Assembly (NCBI GenBank): GCA_023136985.1
Contig: JAGLQD010000126.1
Location: 1 to 15,913, forward strand
DNA length: 15,913 nucleotides
Source of the DNA: Candidatus Sabulitectum sp.
GTDB lineage: Bacteria; Fermentibacterota; Fermentibacteria; Fermentibacterales; JCC-6
Direction: 5' to 3'
This document shows positions 13,645 through 15,913 of this stretch, piece after piece (the stretch's first letter is position 1; the number at the start of each line of letters is the position of its first letter). A program made the position numbers and the translations under genes. The notes below the pieces were generated by a model that had not been told where the DNA came from, made no database searches, and saw nothing but the letters and a program-made list of their open reading frames with translations.

Positions 13645-15912
13645 TTAATTCAAAATGGTTAAACGGGTAGATGCAGAACCGGTAGAAGACCTTAGATACA
13701 GAATATATATGCCGTTGGGAAGTGTTCCTCTGAAATCAGCAGTTACATCATCCTGGTAGATGCCCGGTAGCTCTATACCCGCTATTCGTCTTCCTGCAAG
13801 ATCGTAAAGAATTGCTTCTGCCCCGAGGGCATAGGTTTCGTAGTGGAAAGAGAACAGGCCATCTCCCGGGTTTCTTGAGGTAAGAAAAATACGATTGTAG
13901 TTGGCGTGATGAGCCCAGCCCGGATTCAATAATCCTGGAGATCCCGGCGGTATTGAAACATTCCAGCTGTCAGCGTTGTTAATAGGGGATTGAGCATCAG
14001 CAAGATACATTATACCTGTCTCTGCCATGGGCCATGAATCGTTCCATGAAAGGCAGAACGCAAGATCCCCAAATCTGGAGTATAAAGACAAAGAATCCTC
14101 ACTTGAATCAATGCCGAAATCAAGTGAGATGATTTTACAGAGACTTTCATCAAAAGCAACAGGATCCTCTGCAGCAAGCAGCAGCCCACCGGGAGGAACC
14201 GATGTGCCTGAGGGAAAAAGCGAAACATTCTTTTCAGAATCCATGAAATACCATTGAGACAAGTCGATTCCTTCTTCAGAATTGTTGTAAAGTTCTATCC
14301 AGTCGCCCTGACCTGCAGCGCTGATCTCGCATGGAATAACAGTGGCCGGGTTAACGGGCAGAGAATCTCCACCGCCGATCTGCCATGTGTGCATGGTGTT
14401 CCAGGACGGATCGAAAAGCTCAAGAATTGTTCTTGCTGGATAAACGGTACCGGCATCTCCGTAAATATTGGCGTTTCCGTAAAGAACACAAGCCTCTGCC
14501 ATGGAGTTTGTAAGGTAAAATGTTTCGAGGGGAGCAACCAGTATGGAGCCAGGAAGAAATACATTGCCTGCGGGTTCCCCCAGAGAAAAACGGCAGAAGG
14601 AAATATCCTGGTAATCTGTACTGCTGTTGGTTACAGGCAGCACCCATAAATTCTCTCCGCACCAGAGAGGTGTTCCCTGAACCAGAAGATCGGGAGAAAG
14701 ACCAGCCAGTGCAACACGGGCGGAAGGAGAAGGGTCTGGTCTTTGATGGTACCCTCTCACGCCCCAGGAAGGGTAGAAGACCGGAAGACTGGAACCGGCA
14801 AAAAAGGTCCCGAAAGCCATATGAATGCTGTATGTTCCTGAAGGTATCTGAAGCTCTATGCTCCATTTGCCGTTTTCGAACCTGTCAGGCTCCATGTATT
14901 TCCACTCTTCCTGCTGATCATCATAAGATAGAACACATGCTATGGCGGCGGGGGCTTCCCCTTCCAGAGTCAGTTCAACTTCTGCGGTGGAGCCCATATT
15001 CAGACAGGAAGAAATAGAAATGCTTTTCACTAGAGGAATTTCGTCTGGAAGCTGCATGTTGTGAAGAAAAGCCCCACGGGTTTCAATATCATCGATCATA
15101 ACATTGCAGAGAGAGTCAAACTGTGCTGTGCTGTATTCATAATCCGGATCGGAAGCAAGATCATCTCTTATCAAAATACGGATGGAATCTATCATTCCGG
15201 GAAGGTCATTTTCAAAGATTTCTGTTGTATTGAAAAGAAGATCGCTGAACTTCTGCATGTTTTCAGGAACAGAAAGAATCCCCCGGGTTGCTCCGAAGTT
15301 GCCGATATCGCCCAGGTGTTCTCTCGTTACCCATACACTTTCGTAATCACCCTGCCATGTGTTTCCAAAAGTAGCATCCCTGTCCCACGGATAGTAGTGC
15401 CAGGTGTCATCATTTTTGTGAAGGTAGTAGTTCTTTATGATGCCGTCATTGTCGCCAATAACAACATGAACGGCAAAAGCTGCAAGAACTTCATCCACCT
15501 CAAGAGATGAAATATCATCCCGGAAGACCTCCTCGATAAGCTCAAGAAGTTGGTCTCCATAGGGATAGCTGTCAACTTTGGGTTCATTGCCCGCAAGACC
15601 TGTAGTATCCGAAAAGTGGTGAGAAAGCCTACCGTAGGTATCTGTGTTCTTGAAGAGGGGCCCGAAGGATAATCCGTTTCTTTCATAGAAGAGTCGGTCT
15701 ATTCTTTCCACATGTTCATAAACACCCATATTCTGATTGTTGATTGAAAAGGTAACAAATTCCGTTAGCGGGGCCGGGAACCCCAGTTCCCGGGTAAGGT
15801 AGAGTCCCAGCGTGTTTCTCATTAAAGAGGCATCGCGGAACTGGGCGTTCAGCAGAATGTGGCCCCCATCCGGGAATAACCCCGGGTCACACACAGAGAT
15901 GTGCCAGCTTTT
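13645..15912 (-). CDS. CotH-kinase / lamin-tail / T9SS-like sorting-domain protein, 5' partial
   Basis: A large surface protein whose start lies beyond the right edge; the frame is open to the end. CotH proteins are atypical, Fam20C-like protein kinases; Bacillus CotH phosphorylates spore-coat proteins. Numbering from the GTG at 15894, 'NMGVYEHVERID' is at 55-66. 'VIGDNDGIIKNYYLH' (145-159) and the metal-site motif PWDRDATFG (169-177) look intact. Residues about 290-370 form a beta-rich domain, and a lamin-tail domain covers about 522-657 ('DWIELYNNSEEGIDLSQWYF'). The last 75 residues ('AILYDLAGRRI', then 'LPNGIYILYLRS') are a T9SS type A-like sorting domain. It is therefore predicted to be exported and anchored at the surface. 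It is the first visible gene of the minus-strand cassette, 10 bases before the porin gene. Confidence 0.9.
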   Translation of the reverse strand, partial: KSWHISVCDPGLFPDGGHILLNAQFRDASLMRNTLGLYLTRELGFPAPLTEFVTFSINNQNMGVYEHVERIDRLFYERNGLSFGPLFKNTDTYGRLSHHFSDTTGLAGNEPKVDSYPYGDQLLELIEEVFRDDISSLEVDEVLAAFAVHVVIGDNDGIIKNYYLHKNDDTWHYYPWDRDATFGNTWQGDYESVWVTREHLGDIGNFGATRGILSVPENMQKFSDLLFNTTEIFENDLPGMIDSIRILIRDDLASDPDYEYSTAQFDSLCNVMIDDIETRGAFLHNMQLPDEIPLVKSISISSCLNMGSTAEVELTLEGEAPAAIACVLSYDDQQEEWKYMEPDRFENGKWSIELQIPSGTYSIHMAFGTFFAGSSLPVFYPSWGVRGYHQRPDPSPSARVALAGLSPDLLVQGTPLWCGENLWVLPVTNSSTDYQDISFCRFSLGEPAGNVFLPGSILVAPLETFYLTNSMAEACVLYGNANIYGDAGTVYPARTILELFDPSWNTMHTWQIGGGDSLPVNPATVIPCEISAAGQGDWIELYNNSEEGIDLSQWYFMDSEKNVSLFPSGTSVPPGGLLLAAEDPVAFDESLCKIISLDFGIDSSEDSLSLYSRFGDLAFCLSWNDSWPMAETGIMYLADAQSPINNADSWNVSIPPGSPGLLNPGWAHHANYNRIFLTSRNPGDGLFSFHYETYALGAEAILYDLAGRRIAGIELPGIYQDDVTADFRGTLPNGIYILYLRSSTGSASTRLTILN

Positions 15913-15913
15913 T

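Noticed and set aside
14520..15510. Plus-strand frames of 165 and 149 codons opposite the CotH gene
   Set aside because: Shadows of the CotH-lamin-tail coding sequence; no motifs or translation signals.
1..15913. tRNA, rRNA, CRISPR arrays, IS elements or inverted-repeat-bounded mobile elements
   Set aside because: None seen on reading both strands; intergenic gaps are too short for most of these and no repeated units or transposase motifs were found.

Overview
The window most likely comes from a chromosome of an anaerobic, Gram-negative-type (diderm) bacterium. An outer-membrane beta-barrel protein ending in Phe and a surface protein with a type IX secretion (T9SS)-like C-terminal sorting domain indicate an outer membrane. 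A 2[4Fe-4S] ferredoxin, an indolepyruvate:ferredoxin oxidoreductase pair and a phosphotransbutyrylase/butyrate kinase pair indicate fermentative, ferredoxin-based metabolism. The mix suggests an FCB-group or candidate-phylum lineage (Fermentibacteria-like), but this is an inference from gene content only. No plasmid, phage or IS signature was seen. Genes are dense and no gene-free stretch exceeds 300 bases; the largest gaps are about 50 bases and mostly hold hairpins.

Layout. (1) Positions 1-2455, plus strand: the 3' part of rsmG, then parA, parB and a 55-residue ferredoxin, closed by a hairpin terminator. rsmG-parA-parB is the classical chromosomal partition neighbourhood, often near oriC, but no oriC or parS site is visible here. 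(2) Positions 2442-5386, minus strand: a tightly coupled four-gene operon, read in the order HAD phosphatase/phosphoglucomutase-like protein, polytopic membrane protein, second membrane protein, GT4 glycosyltransferase. It looks like an envelope or glycan unit of unknown product. (3) Positions 5442-9846, plus strand: ptb-buk-iorA-iorB, closed by a 12-bp perfect hairpin. Together these enzymes can take a 2-oxo acid to an acyl-CoA plus reduced ferredoxin, then to an acyl phosphate, then to a free acid plus ATP. This is a substrate-level phosphorylation module for amino-acid or peptide fermentation. (4) Positions 9860-11033, plus strand: a DUF4126-type membrane protein and a small lamin-tail-domain protein. 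(5) Positions 11084-15913, minus strand: a four-gene envelope cassette, read in the order CotH-kinase/lamin-tail/sorting-domain protein (5' end outside the window), phosphate-porin-like outer-membrane protein, VTC (polyphosphate-polymerase-type) protein, DUF4956 membrane protein. A bidirectional hairpin separates regions 4 and 5.

The most interesting part is region 5. It combines a predicted exported protein kinase, a phosphate-type porin, a VTC-fold enzyme and a polytopic membrane protein in one coupled operon. This suggests a surface phosphorylation or polyphosphate system that spans the envelope; the idea is inference. Several genes appear to use TTG starts behind strong GGAGG-type ribosome binding sites, which affects start annotation in this genome.
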